Part shown: in pieces, positions 43,217 to 51,758 of the stretch
Position numbering within the stretch: position 1 is the first letter of the stretch
Layout: the number at the start of each line of letters is the position of its first letter
NCBI RefSeq assembly: GCF_900176635.1
Contig: NZ_FXLN01000002.1
Location: 310,001 to 374,000, forward strand
DNA: 64,000 bases
Reading direction: 5' to 3'
Source: Clostridium merdae
Lineage (GTDB): Bacteria > Bacillota > Clostridia > Oscillospirales > Acutalibacteraceae
Program-made: the position numbers and the translations under genes
The notes under the pieces: model-generated
Told to the model about the DNA's origin: nothing
The model's database searches: none
What the model saw: the letters and a program-made list of their open reading frames with translations, nothing else

Positions 43217-44155
43217 TTAAAGTTCTTTTTCAATTAAATAGCGTGGTCTATCCTTCACTTCATTGTAGATTTTCCCAATATAACCACCTAGTACACCAAT
43301 GCAGAGAAGCTGTATTCCCCCCAACAGCCAAATGGAGCAGACGATGGCGGTCCAGCCAGCTACTGCATTGCCGGTAAAATAAGAGATAAGTGCATACAGC
43401 AAACCCAGAATACTGAGGATGGAAACCAAAACGCCAAAATTAGCAATGATTTTGAGGGGCTTTACACTAAATGAGGTAATACCGTCCAGCGCAAAGGAAA
43501 TCATTTTCTTGAGCGGGTATTTCGATTCCCCTGCAAAGCGCTCATGGCGCTCATACGTTACGGTACCACTTCGAAAACCAATGAGCGGCACGATACCGCG
43601 CAGGAACAGGTTGGTTTCTCGGTAATCGGAGAGCGCATCAAGCGCGCGGCGGCTCATCAGGCGGTAATCTGCATGGTTGAAGACAAGGTCAACTCCTAAG
43701 AGCTTCATCACACGGTAAAAGCCCAATGCGGTACTGCGCTTAAAGAAGGTATCTGTCTCACGTTTGCTGCGAACCCCGTATACAACATCGCACCCTTCTT
43801 GGTACTGGCGAACAAATTGGTCAAGCACTTCAATGTCATCCTGAAGGTCGGCATCCAGACTAATGGCACAGTCTGCGTATTTACGCGCTGTCATCAAGCC
43901 GGACAACAGGGCATTCTGGTGGCCTCGGTTGTGTGCCAGCTTAACGCCGCCTATCATAGGGTTTTCATTGTGAAAGGTTTCAATCATCTCCCAGGTTTTG
44001 TCGCGGCTACCATCATCTACAAACAGCATGCGGCTTTCGGGTGATGCGATTCCGCTTGCAATCATGCTATTTAGTTTTGTGGTGAGGCGCTTTACCGTTT
44101 CAGGCAATACCTGTTCTTCGTTGTAACAGGGAATGACGAAATAGACAATAGACAT
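43217..44155 (-). CDS. Family 2 glycosyltransferase, GtrB/CsbB-like
   Basis: A 312-residue enzyme that transfers a sugar from a nucleotide donor to undecaprenyl phosphate. The GT-A catalytic domain (1-230) has PCYNEEQVLPET, LFVDDGSRDKTWEM and the DxD-type SLDADLQDDIEVLDQF; two C-terminal transmembrane segments (about 235-255 and 270-292) anchor it in the membrane. Its start shares a base with the yfhO-like stop codon. The Bacillus csbB-yfhO system is a direct parallel: CsbB loads the lipid carrier and YfhO uses it outside the membrane. Confidence 0.93.
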   Translation of the reverse strand: MSIVYFVIPCYNEEQVLPETVKRLTTKLNSMIASGIASPESRMLFVDDGSRDKTWEMIETFHNENPMIGGVKLAHNRGHQNALLSGLMTARKYADCAISLDADLQDDIEVLDQFVRQYQEGCDVVYGVRSKRETDTFFKRSTALGFYRVMKLLGVDLVFNHADYRLMSRRALDALSDYRETNLFLRGIVPLIGFRSGTVTYERHERFAGESKYPLKKMISFALDGITSFSVKPLKIIANFGVLVSILSILGLLYALISYFTGNAVAGWTAIVCSIWLLGGIQLLCIGVLGGYIGKIYNEVKDRPRYLIEKEL

Positions 44156-46596
44156 TACAATTCCTCCTCCATGCCTCCGCCGAACGGTGGCATGTTTTGC
44201 TCCGATTGTTTGATACGGAACGTACGGCGCTTGGTAGCCGTTTTTAATTGACTATCGTAACGCTTGCAGATACGAACATAGAGAAGCAGTAATAGAAATG
44301 CGGCTCCGGAAAGTGCGATTCCTTTCATAAGACCAGGAGTATGGTATTCAAAGCGAATCGTAGACTCCCCAGCAGGAACAGGAACGGCCATAAAGCCGAT
44401 GCTTACCTTTTCTATATCAACCGACTTGCCATTCACTGTTGCACTCCAGCCCGACTCATAAGGAACGCTGAAAAACACCAGCCGCTCCTTTTCTGTTGAG
44501 TAATGCAGGGAGAACCCGGTATTGTCGTGCGAGAAATCCGTTCCAGCACTATCACGCCGTTGCAGACATGCTTCATAATAATCGTTGTAATTAAAATCGA
44601 TGTCTGAGATCTCTTGTTGGGTTAAAATGGAGCCATATTTTTTTATCTGCTCATCAGAAAGTACGAGGGAGTGCAGCAATAGTATGTTGCGGTTCCCTTC
44701 CGCGGTTTCGTCGTACTGCTCTTGTGTAACATAGCTGTCGTAGCTAAAACCCATGGGAATGTAATATTCGTTTTCCCAAATGTCAAAACCGTTTTGTGTG
44801 CCAAAATAACGCCAGCCGGGCATCTCTGGATTCTGGCGGTTTTCACCACCAAAATAATTATCGTCATTAATGGGGTCGAACAACCACCGGCAAGAGGTAA
44901 ACGCGCGCAGTCCATACGTTTTGGTGTCTGGCCGCGAGCCTACGTCTCGCGTGACGCCAATGGTTGGGTAAAACTCCATTATGGAGCCTGGCACAATGCT
45001 GTGAAACGCTTGGATGGTTGGTATTTGCCAATACATGGCTTGGTTATCCATCGCATGGTAGAAATCGGAACGTACGTTTTGTAAATCGGGTAAAGTGACA
45101 TCTGCACCACCGTTGAGTGCATAGGGAATTAACTGGCGGCGAACATCCTCCGACTGCGTTTTACCGAGAGAGATGAAAAAGATGGAGTATAAAAAGGACA
45201 TTGCGGCAATTCCAGCAAATAGCTTGCGTTGAAATACCTTTTTATCGCGTTTCCAATATTTCATAACGATGCAAAGTGCGAGGAGACCGAGCAATGCCAG
45301 TGCTACATAAGCCCAAAAGCGGGTGGGGTAATCTTCCAGACCAATTGTGCGCGTGGTTGTGCCGTTGCTGGTTTTGGACTGTGGAATTAAACCAATTGGT
45401 AGCGCAATGCCGAGCGTAATACCAAGTACCCAGCGCACGGCGCGGCGCCAGTCGCTGCTTTCCCGCTCCAAGGATATTAAGGTTGCAAGGCACATCATGA
45501 GTACAAGCATATAAAACCAACGTGCATAGTAAGAGGCGTTAAATAATTGAAATGCCGAATTAAGAATCGGCACAAATGCCATTAAAAACAGAATGCCAAG
45601 GAGTTTTTTCAGCCAATGGCGGTTTCTGCTTTGCAGGAAGGCAAACACACCGGTCATGCTGAACAAGGGAAGCCAAGCCCCGAGGGATGCCCATTTTGCT
45701 TCGGAATTGGGGGTAAAGTTCGGGCGCGCAGGTATATCTGGTGGGAAGAAGAAAGATTGTAAAATGTGTACATAGCGCTGATTCCACCCGTAAAGCAAAG
45801 AGCTCCAGCCGTCAGGCGGGTTATTTACACGGGGATTTTGAAGAACCGTAAGAACAGTGGGAACAAGAAGTGCGCTGGAGAGAGCTACACCGAGAACGGA
45901 TTCTAACAGTAGAAGTAGAAAATCTCGTATCGTTATCTTCCAGCTGCCGCAGAATGCTCGCACCAGCCAATATAAAATACAAAAAACAACTTGTCCCACA
46001 AAAAAGTAGTAGTTTACAAAGCAGCTTACAAAAACGGTTACTGCAAATATACCGCGCCTGCGGTGATACATGTACTCATCCATTGCCCACAAAAGAATCG
46101 GGAATACAATGATAGCCTCATGAAAATGGTTAAAGAATATATTATAGACGGAGAAGCCGGAAAAAGCATAGAGCATTCCGCCGACCACTGCGTACTGTGG
46201 GTCGCGTAGATAGCGCTTTAGATATAGGCAGCCGGCACATCCGGAGCAGGCAAATTTGAGCACCAGAAGTGGACCCATCAAATAAGGGATGGCACTGCTT
46301 GGGAACGGAAGTGTCAACCAGAAAAAGGGGCTACCGATTAAATAGAAAGAGTAAGAGCCAATAAAATTGGCGCCTAGGTCGGTTGTCCAGCTCCAGTGCC
46401 AATTACCGCTGCGAATGGCGTCGTGGCACATGCGATAAAAGGGAATTTGCTGAACGTTAAAATCCCCATAAAATAAAAAATAGCCGCTGTCTACCAGCTG
46501 AAAGGGAAGAAAAATCAGCGTGGCAAGACCCAGACTATACAAAAATGCTTTTGTGAGTACGTTTTCCACTGGTCTGGAAAGTAGGTTCAAAACCAT
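44155..46596 (-). CDS. YfhO-family membrane protein (lipid-linked sugar glycosylation)
   Basis: An approximately 813-residue polytopic protein. About twelve transmembrane segments (first half and scattered to residue about 500) are followed by an extracytoplasmic beta-rich domain with the family motif FFSVPYESGWSATVNGKSVDIEKVSIGFMAVPVPAGES and a final transmembrane segment. Early residues FLPFQLVDSGYFLFYGDFNVQQIPFY match GT-C-like YfhO proteins, which glycosylate lipoteichoic acid or related polymers. Start choice: ATG 46596 lies only three bases after AAAGGAG and TTG 46590 nine bases after; the frame is open upstream to 46683, but the extra residues have no ribosome binding site. Confidence 0.9.
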   Translation of the reverse strand: MVLNLLSRPVENVLTKAFLYSLGLATLIFLPFQLVDSGYFLFYGDFNVQQIPFYRMCHDAIRSGNWHWSWTTDLGANFIGSYSFYLIGSPFFWLTLPFPSSAIPYLMGPLLVLKFACSGCAGCLYLKRYLRDPQYAVVGGMLYAFSGFSVYNIFFNHFHEAIIVFPILLWAMDEYMYHRRRGIFAVTVFVSCFVNYYFFVGQVVFCILYWLVRAFCGSWKITIRDFLLLLLESVLGVALSSALLVPTVLTVLQNPRVNNPPDGWSSLLYGWNQRYVHILQSFFFPPDIPARPNFTPNSEAKWASLGAWLPLFSMTGVFAFLQSRNRHWLKKLLGILFLMAFVPILNSAFQLFNASYYARWFYMLVLMMCLATLISLERESSDWRRAVRWVLGITLGIALPIGLIPQSKTSNGTTTRTIGLEDYPTRFWAYVALALLGLLALCIVMKYWKRDKKVFQRKLFAGIAAMSFLYSIFFISLGKTQSEDVRRQLIPYALNGGADVTLPDLQNVRSDFYHAMDNQAMYWQIPTIQAFHSIVPGSIMEFYPTIGVTRDVGSRPDTKTYGLRAFTSCRWLFDPINDDNYFGGENRQNPEMPGWRYFGTQNGFDIWENEYYIPMGFSYDSYVTQEQYDETAEGNRNILLLHSLVLSDEQIKKYGSILTQQEISDIDFNYNDYYEACLQRRDSAGTDFSHDNTGFSLHYSTEKERLVFFSVPYESGWSATVNGKSVDIEKVSIGFMAVPVPAGESTIRFEYHTPGLMKGIALSGAAFLLLLLYVRICKRYDSQLKTATKRRTFRIKQSEQNMPPFGGGMEEEL

Positions 46597-46690
46597 CCAC
46601 TCCTTTGCGCAGAAAATAAAAACTGCTTGCCCTAAGAATTTGCCAATTGTAAAAGAAAGCAGGCGGCAAGAATGATAGAGCAAAATGAAA

Positions 46691-46714
46691 AAGCGGCTGT
46701 GGGAAAGACCGCTT
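46691..46714 (-). promoter_or_regulatory. Leader hairpin of the YfhO operon
   Basis: On the minus strand, AAGCGG ... CCGCTT with a 12-base loop is followed by TTTCATTTT about 95 bases ahead of the yfhO-like start. A TATAAT-like box is just upstream on that strand, so the hairpin lies at or near the mRNA 5' end. Confidence 0.4.
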
Positions 46715-46823
46715 AAATATTATACAAATAAGAAATTAAGAAAGCGATGCTTTGGTTATTATAACATAGGAATTCCCATGAAAGAAGAGGAAATGAAGCC
46801 AATTGTAAAATAATTTCGTTTTA

Positions 46824-46852
46824 TTGTATCCTGCGTTTTTCTCTGCTATAAT
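46824..46852 (+). promoter_or_regulatory. Sigma-A promoter of the YfbR-like gene
   Basis: TTGTAT (46824-46829), 17-base spacer, perfect TATAAT (46847-46852), about 58 bases before the start codon. Confidence 0.75.
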
Positions 46853-46910
46853 AACTGTCGTAGTTGCTTTAAGCCGAAATATGTCATAAAAGCGGCTGGG
46901 AGGAAACAAA

Positions 46911-47525
46911 ATGTATCATTTCTATGCGATGCTATCGCGAATGAAATATATTAATCGCTGGGGGCTCATGCGAAATACCAGAAGTGAAAACATCTGTGAG
47001 CATAGTCTTGATGTGGCGATAATTGCACATGCGCTGGCACTTTTACGCAATTCTCGCTTTGGTGGCAGTGTAAACCCAGAACGGGCGGCGGTGCTAGCAA
47101 TGTTTCATGATGCAACAGAAATTATAACAGGGGATCTTCCTACCCCGGTGAAATACGATAATCCGGAAATTCGGCAGGCGTACCGCCGGGTAGAAGAGAT
47201 GGCGCAAAAAAGGCTTTTGAGTCTATTGCCGGATGACCTTAGGGGAGAATATCAGCCTCTTATTTGCGAAGATGAGCCAGGTGACCGCGAGCTTTACACG
47301 CTCATTAAGGCAGCAGATAAAATATCTGCTTTAATTAAATGCGTAGAAGAGCGCGGAATGGGCAATGCAGAGTTCCACCGTGCGGAGCAGGCACAGCGTG
47401 AAACCATAATGGCGATGGGTTTACCGGAGGCAGATTGTTTTTTAGCTGAATTTATGCCGTCGTATGAACTAACACTGGATGAACAGGACTTACCCCAACA
47501 GATTGGCGACGATATGGATAACTAA
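46911..47525 (+). CDS. yfbR: HD-domain 5'-deoxynucleotidase, YfbR-like
   Basis: A 204-residue metal-dependent phosphohydrolase that dephosphorylates deoxyribonucleoside 5'-monophosphates. The HD metal ligands are visible: His31 (CEHSLDVA), His66-Asp67 (FHDATE) and Asp136 (KAADKISA), matching H33/H68/D69/D137 of the E. coli enzyme; the N-terminal helix FYAMLSRMKYINRWGLMRNT is also family-typical. The start at 46911 follows GGGAGGAAAC. A role in nucleotide pool control is expected. The LCP gene lies 127 bases downstream on the same strand. Confidence 0.92.
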   Translation: MYHFYAMLSRMKYINRWGLMRNTRSENICEHSLDVAIIAHALALLRNSRFGGSVNPERAAVLAMFHDATEIITGDLPTPVKYDNPEIRQAYRRVEEMAQKRLLSLLPDDLRGEYQPLICEDEPGDRELYTLIKAADKISALIKCVEERGMGNAEFHRAEQAQRETIMAMGLPEADCFLAEFMPSYELTLDEQDLPQQIGDDMDN

Positions 47526-47652
47526 GTTAAAAATAAAAGGTATTTTGAGTGGATTTTGGAAGACATAAAGAGGATAAATAAGAACAAGATAACACATAAA
47601 GGCGTACTGCGGTGCGGGTGTAATGCCCATGAGCCGAAGAAGGGATGATGTT

Positions 47653-48726
47653 GTGAATAAGAACAAGCCGATGAAAGGGAAGAAACCCTCATCTGGAAAA
47701 GGGAAAAAGACATTTATTTTAAATGTTGCAATTTTAGTGGTAAGCCTTGTTTTAATAACGGTAGGCGGTACTTTGGTATACGCAGACCATCTGCTTGGCC
47801 GCATTCAGTTTCAGCAGGACCCGGTAGAGTCTTCCACTCCACAAAAGAACTCGACAGTAACCTCTTTTGAAAACATAGGAAATTCTCAATACGTAGTAAA
47901 TGGGTTATATCATGATGATAAAATCCTCAATGTTCTATTATTGGGCGTGGATGATTACGAAGCAAATGACCGCGGGCGCAGCGACAGTATGCTGCTGGTT
48001 TCGTTGGACCGCAGGCATGAGAAACTGAAGATGACTTCTTTTATGAGAGACCTATACGTTTCTATTCCTGGTTATCATGCCAATAAATTGACGGTTGCAT
48101 ACTCTCTTGGCGGCCCAACATTGACCGTGCAGACCATTGAAAATAGCTTTGGAGTAGATATTGACCGATACGTGCTAATTGGAAATGATTCTTTTAATAA
48201 GATTATTGACCGCCTTGGTGGTGTTACACTCGAAATTACGAGTGCAGAAGCAAAGCTGATTAATACGTATTCAGGTGAGCCTTCTTCCAAACGATTAACC
48301 AGCGGTGTACAGCATATGACAGGCAGACAGGCTCACTATTATTCCCGCATCCGCGCGATTGGCGACGACTATGAGCGCACTCTGCGCCAACGAAAAGTGC
48401 TTCAGTCTATTGTAGATAAGTTTAAATCTGCCGATTTAGGCGAGATCAATGGAATTTTATATGATGTACTGCCACTCGTAAAAACCAATATGACGAAAAA
48501 TGAGATTCTCTCTTTGGCCGCAAACTCACTGACATACCTGAATTACCCTACGAGTCAAAATCGCATTCCGGTAGACGGTGCTTTTACTAACCAGAATGTT
48601 CCTGGTGTAGGTTCTTCTTTGATTGCTGATTTTAAAAAGAACCATAAGAAGCTTGTTGAGTTTATCTATGAAGAAAAGCAGGAAGCGGATTCCTCCGATA
48701 AAGAGTCTTCTTTTGAGAGTCGTTAA
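47653..48726 (+). CDS. LytR-CpsA-Psr (LCP) family cell-wall ligase
   Basis: A 357-residue membrane-anchored enzyme that attaches lipid-linked glycopolymers such as teichoic acid to peptidoglycan. A basic cytoplasmic N-terminus and one transmembrane helix (ILNVAILVVSLVLITVGGTL) precede the LCP domain: LLLGVDDYEANDRGRSDSML, MTSFMRDLYVSIPGY, HANKLTVAYSLGGP, VLIGNDSFNKIIDRLGGV, and ARG-containing YSRIRAIGDDYERTLRQRKVL. The GTG at 47653 has GAAGGG about nine bases upstream; the frame is open to ATG 47623, which lacks a clear site. Together with the GT2/YfhO pair it suggests active decoration of wall polymers. Confidence 0.9.
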   Translation: MNKNKPMKGKKPSSGKGKKTFILNVAILVVSLVLITVGGTLVYADHLLGRIQFQQDPVESSTPQKNSTVTSFENIGNSQYVVNGLYHDDKILNVLLLGVDDYEANDRGRSDSMLLVSLDRRHEKLKMTSFMRDLYVSIPGYHANKLTVAYSLGGPTLTVQTIENSFGVDIDRYVLIGNDSFNKIIDRLGGVTLEITSAEAKLINTYSGEPSSKRLTSGVQHMTGRQAHYYSRIRAIGDDYERTLRQRKVLQSIVDKFKSADLGEINGILYDVLPLVKTNMTKNEILSLAANSLTYLNYPTSQNRIPVDGAFTNQNVPGVGSSLIADFKKNHKKLVEFIYEEKQEADSSDKESSFESR

Positions 48727-48739
48727 GAAAGCGTTTCTT

Positions 48740-48772
48740 AGCCTTGAATCAACATTGATTCAAGGCTTTTTT
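48740..48772 (+). terminator. Terminator after the LCP gene
   Basis: AGCCTTGAATCA (48740-48751), loop ACAT, TGATTCAAGGCT (48756-48767), followed by TTTTT and a further T-rich stretch. Confidence 0.9.
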
Positions 48773-48821
48773 CTCTTTTTAATTTGATATGGGGAATGCA
48801 AAAATTGGAGGATTATGTTAT

Positions 48822-48861
48822 AATAACCTCACGGCGTAGCCGAAAGCAGAGCTTTCGACGC
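48822..48861. repeat. Structured 40-base repeat, copy 1
   Basis: Contains the stem GGCGT-AGC-CGAAAGC-AGA-GCTTTCG-ACGCC, a 12-bp hairpin with a 3-base bulge. It is identical over 40 bases to copy 2 at 48945-48984, and weak similarity continues for about 18 bases past the repeat. It sits at the start of a possible transcript (TATAAT overlaps its first bases). Confidence 0.75.
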
Positions 48862-48944
48862 CTGAGAGAGCATTGAATCTTAGGTTTTTTCATTGTTATA
48901 ACTTGGAGACAAGGGGATAAGCGAATTCAGAATTTCTGTGATTG

Positions 48945-48984
48945 AATAACCTCACGGCGTAGCCGAAAGCAGAGCTTTCGACGC
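48945..48984. repeat. Structured 40-base repeat, copy 2
   Basis: Exact copy of 48822-48861, 123 bases downstream in the same orientation, with the same hairpin core CGAAAGC-AGA-GCTTTCG. It lies about 118 bases before the start of the next gene. Confidence 0.75.
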
Positions 48985-49101
48985 ATGGGAGAGAATTAAG
49001 ACAGTTTGAAATAACGTATACATAGATGACAACCATTGAATTAAGATTGACGATAAGGTCGGGCAGAATTGCTGCATCCGGCGGGAAAGCGGGGGAATAG
49101 A

Positions 49102-50277
49102 ATGACGGTTGTGGATTTACGCAACAAGGTCACTGATAGCCATGTAAAGCTGATTGAAATCAGCGAAACAACGGTTTATTATGCAGAAGAAAAAGCGGAG
49201 GAGGGGCATTATAGTCTGTTCTTGCTGGAATACGATAGAAAAACAGAATCAGAACGCATGATAGCCAATTGTTTTTTAGGAGACCCTTCTGTGGTGCTTC
49301 ACTTTTTCTCTTTCCCAAATGATATTATTGTAATTATGGAAAACGGGGATAGCTCAGCCCGACTTTTGCGTTTCGATAAGCAAACCGGTGAGGAAAAAAA
49401 CGCGGAAAAGCTGCGTTTTATTGGGAGCTTCTCCGATTGTATTGCTCTGGATGAAAGCCGTGTGATTTTTTATACGGAAGAGAATGAGTTGCATAAACGC
49501 TTGTTTGAAGAGTATAAAAAAGCATCTGGATTTGAACGGGTTGCTTACCTATATGATATAGAAGAAGAACGTTATTATTATGTAAGAGATAAGCGAATTT
49601 GCAACTTGTCTGCAGAAAAGCTGATTCCATTTGACGCGGCCGGTGAACGCATGCTTTTAATTTTAGAACCTTATGGCAGCGACGAAGAAAAAGAAAAATG
49701 TTATCGGAACCGTAGATGGCTAGGCGACGAAATCAATGATAACGTTTGGCTTTGCCCGCTACTTGATTTTGTTGTATCGGTAAAAGCGGATGAGACACAT
49801 TTACCGTTAGAGCTTGTTTTAAGCGCCGGAACACACGGGCTGGTGCGTTATGTAGGACAAGATGAGCTTAGCCTATATTTTCGCGCAAAATATTACCCCA
49901 ATAGTGACCAACGCATTTGCATGGTAGAAAAAGTTGGTGGTAAAAAAACCGTTGTTGCCGAACTGAATTTAAAAGAAGACGAAGAGCCGGCAAGCTTCTT
50001 TATTGAGCAGAGTCCTGCCCGTATTTACCGAGTGACCGAGTTGGAAGATACATATGAAATACAGGGTGTACTAAATACTGAGGTAAGCAGCCAATACAGC
50101 AAGGAGCTCGGGCAATTTGTTGCTTGTGTAGAGAATCGTTATTTAGTTGCGGAATATGTTATTAGCGATGAAACGGATTCATATGTTTTTTATTCGATTT
50201 ATGATTTGGAGACAAAACAGCAGCAAAGCTATGAATGCGAGTGTGTAGTGCAAGAGGACACCATCGTTCTGTTTTAA
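49102..50277 (+). CDS. Hypothetical protein, 391 residues, beta-rich
   Basis: No family recognised. The start at ATG 49102 follows GGGGGAATAG; 11 extra in-frame codons upstream have no ribosome binding site. The protein is acidic, has no signal peptide or transmembrane segment, and consists of repeated strand pairs (YSLFLLEYDRKTESERMI, IIVIMENGDSSARLLRFDKQTGEEK, VAYLYDIEEERYYYVRDK, YVFYSIYDLETKQQQSY) that suggest a cytoplasmic beta-propeller. Each blade tends to end in a D-x-x-T/E turn. It has a private terminator and follows the two structured repeats, so expression may be controlled through them. Confidence 0.75.
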   Translation: MTVVDLRNKVTDSHVKLIEISETTVYYAEEKAEEGHYSLFLLEYDRKTESERMIANCFLGDPSVVLHFFSFPNDIIVIMENGDSSARLLRFDKQTGEEKNAEKLRFIGSFSDCIALDESRVIFYTEENELHKRLFEEYKKASGFERVAYLYDIEEERYYYVRDKRICNLSAEKLIPFDAAGERMLLILEPYGSDEEKEKCYRNRRWLGDEINDNVWLCPLLDFVVSVKADETHLPLELVLSAGTHGLVRYVGQDELSLYFRAKYYPNSDQRICMVEKVGGKKTVVAELNLKEDEEPASFFIEQSPARIYRVTELEDTYEIQGVLNTEVSSQYSKELGQFVACVENRYLVAEYVISDETDSYVFYSIYDLETKQQQSYECECVVQEDTIVLF

Positions 50278-50293
50278 TTAATAAAAGAGAAAC

Positions 50294-50336
50294 TTACCAG
50301 CCCTTGAATCTTTTGATTCAAGGGCTGGTTTTCATA
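50294..50336 (+). terminator. Terminator after the 391-residue hypothetical gene
   Basis: ACCAGCCCTTGAATC and GATTCAAGGGCTGGT pair around a TTTT loop, followed by TTTTC. Its core resembles the LCP terminator 1.5 kb upstream (CTTGAATC/GATTCAAG). Confidence 0.9.
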
Positions 50337-50341
50337 TAATA

Positions 50342-50572
50342 TTAAAGGTGCTTTTGGTGTTGCAAATTTGCTGCGTCTCCACCACGTGTAATATAATCTT
50401 CTTTCACTTTTTCCATAAGCGGTTGAAGTGTTCGAATACCTTCTCCAGCTTCATTAACGTCTTCTATACGATATGGGTTCTGCAATTGCCCTATCCATTG
50501 ATCTTTATTGGACTGTAAAGCGGAATAAAGCAATGCAGTTTCTTCTACTGAATAATCTGTCAATTGAAACAA
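50342..50572 (-). CDS. Small hypothetical protein, 76 residues
   Basis: An acidic, helical protein (YSVEETALLYSALQSNKDQW ... GIRTLQPLMEKVKEDYI) of unknown function. AAAGGAG lies at the start region: TTG 50572 is two bases after it and TTG 50563 eleven bases after, so the exact start is uncertain. It is convergent with the preceding gene and shares its terminator. Codon usage and the ribosome binding site favour a real gene. Confidence 0.6.
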   Translation of the reverse strand: MFQLTDYSVEETALLYSALQSNKDQWIGQLQNPYRIEDVNEAGEGIRTLQPLMEKVKEDYITRGGDAANLQHQKHL

Positions 50573-50655
50573 AACTCCTTTCCATAATAGCGTACATCCT
50601 TAGTTTTCTCGATTTTGTATTTACTATCCGAGCTTTAAGTATTCCAAATTTTTAA

Positions 50656-50702
50656 ACCCTTTGCAATTACTGTAAACAGTAGATGCAAAGGGTCTTTTTT
50701 TT
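50656..50702. terminator. Hairpin with long T-run between the two small minus-strand genes
   Basis: ACCCTTTGCA (50656-50665) and TGCAAAGGGT (50684-50693) enclose an inner ACTGT-AA-ACAGT stem, followed by TTTTTTTT on the plus strand and TTTAAAAA on the minus strand. No plus-strand gene is upstream, so it probably terminates the minus-strand gene at 50827-51147 and insulates it. Confidence 0.7.
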
Positions 50703-50826
50703 ATTTAAAGCTGCCCACATATTTTATAAATTAATTTAAAAAAATGAAACTTGCCCTTTAGAGAGAAAGAAATCGAAGGTTTGTTGGGTGTAATAGAGAG
50801 ACCTAATAAAGAAGACGAGAGGTCAT

Positions 50827-51147
50827 TTAAGATTCAATTCGCATACCTGCTAAAGAATAAACGCCGTAATCGGTTTTCACCGTTGCGTCTAACTTGCTTT
50901 CTGTTATTTTCCCCTTTGCACTATATTTTAACCGCATTAAACCAGTATTCAAAATTCCTGAAAATTCAAATGTGTTATTTCTTAGCTTTCCATTTTTAAA
51001 ATAGCTCGTATTTCCCATTGTGCGAATGGAGCCACGAATACTATCTCCTTCTTCGGCAATAAAAAGTATTCCATTTTGCAAACCAATGGGAGTACGCATC
51101 GAAATCCTGTAACTTGCGTTCACTTGCATCACCACATTTCTTTTCAT
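50827..51147 (-). CDS. Small beta-rich hypothetical protein, 106 residues
   Basis: Unknown function. The sequence alternates short strands with GxIxG and NGK turns (GDSIRGSIRTMG, FKNGKLRNNTFEFSGIL, LKYSAKGKITESKLDATV, GVYSLAGMRIE), consistent with a small beta-barrel. The N-terminus is uncertain: ATG 51147 lacks a strong site and ATG 51129 (after GTGGTG) is an alternative. It is read away from the tail module that begins 100 bases further on and marks the module's left border. Confidence 0.6.
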   Translation of the reverse strand: MKRNVVMQVNASYRISMRTPIGLQNGILFIAEEGDSIRGSIRTMGNTSYFKNGKLRNNTFEFSGILNTGLMRLKYSAKGKITESKLDATVKTDYGVYSLAGMRIES

Positions 51148-51264
51148 TTCTTTTAAAATATGTCAGAAAAGCAAAAAAGTGATTCCACAATTTCAACCGA
51201 GTTATCAACATATAGTATCTGGGAGTTATTGGATATACAATTTATTCTATTTTGGAGGCGTATT

Positions 51265-51744
51265 ATGCAAGCATCTGAAAAAATAATCATTTCGCAGTCG
51301 TTGCGAGATGCAATGGACAATGGATCTCTAACAATTCTAGATCAATTAACACTGGCGGCGGCACAGCTTACAGCGAGCTTGTTTCCACTTGCGTCAATTT
51401 ACATTGGGCTGCCACAAACTGCTGACGCACCGGCATTTTTTATTGATTGTAATTGGATGACCAATCGAAAGAAGCTTAGGCAGACCACAGAATTTGAATT
51501 TGGACTAAAAATCACGTATGTTCCAGTGGAAGGCACCGAGCGCAGAGATTTGCAAAATGCCATGTTTTTGCTGGAACAGAATTTAGATATGTTAGAAAAC
51601 GACACAAGCAGCTTTCGTTGTTTTACAAGCAGTGCAAGCGTGGAAGAGGGACTTGCCTACATGACGAGTTCTGTAAAGGTATGGGAAACTGTTGTGCCTG
51701 ATGATGCGATCATCGGACACGCAGACCAAAATATAACTTCTTAA
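51265..51744 (+). CDS. Phage tail terminator-like protein
   Basis: A 159-residue protein immediately ahead of the sheath gene, the position of tail terminator/completion proteins in myophage-type tails. The sequence FEFGLKITYVPVEGTERRDLQNAMFLLEQNL, with a late beta strand SVKVWETVVPDDAI, fits that family. ATG 51265 with TTTGGAGGCG upstream is preferred; the frame is open to 51160 without a ribosome binding site. It would cap the tail tube, stopping polymerisation, and in a tailocin would replace the head joint. Confidence 0.75.
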   Translation: MQASEKIIISQSLRDAMDNGSLTILDQLTLAAAQLTASLFPLASIYIGLPQTADAPAFFIDCNWMTNRKKLRQTTEFEFGLKITYVPVEGTERRDLQNAMFLLEQNLDMLENDTSSFRCFTSSASVEEGLAYMTSSVKVWETVVPDDAIIGHADQNITS

Positions 51745-51758
51745 GGAGCTGATGAAGA

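Larger units (their letters stand above)
46597..46910. other. Divergent intergenic region between YfhO and YfbR genes
   Basis: Holds the YfhO leader hairpin (46691-46714), an open but unsupported upstream extension of the yfhO frame, and the yfbR promoter (46824-46852). No other gene is seen. Confidence 0.6.
48727..49101. other. Intergenic region with two structured repeats
   Basis: 375 bases between the LCP gene and the 391-residue hypothetical gene. It contains the LCP terminator, a TATAAT box at 48819-48824 with no good -35, two 40-base structured repeats, and a TTTTTT run (48885-48890) after the first copy. No ORF with a ribosome binding site is seen. Confidence 0.65.

Noticed and set aside
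48822..48984. CRISPR array
   Set aside because: Only two repeats of 40 bases with an 83-base separation; no cas genes and no further units.
50473..50655. A 60-residue plus-strand frame preceding the T-rich hairpin at 50656
   Set aside because: It is antisense to the 76-residue gene and lacks a ribosome binding site.
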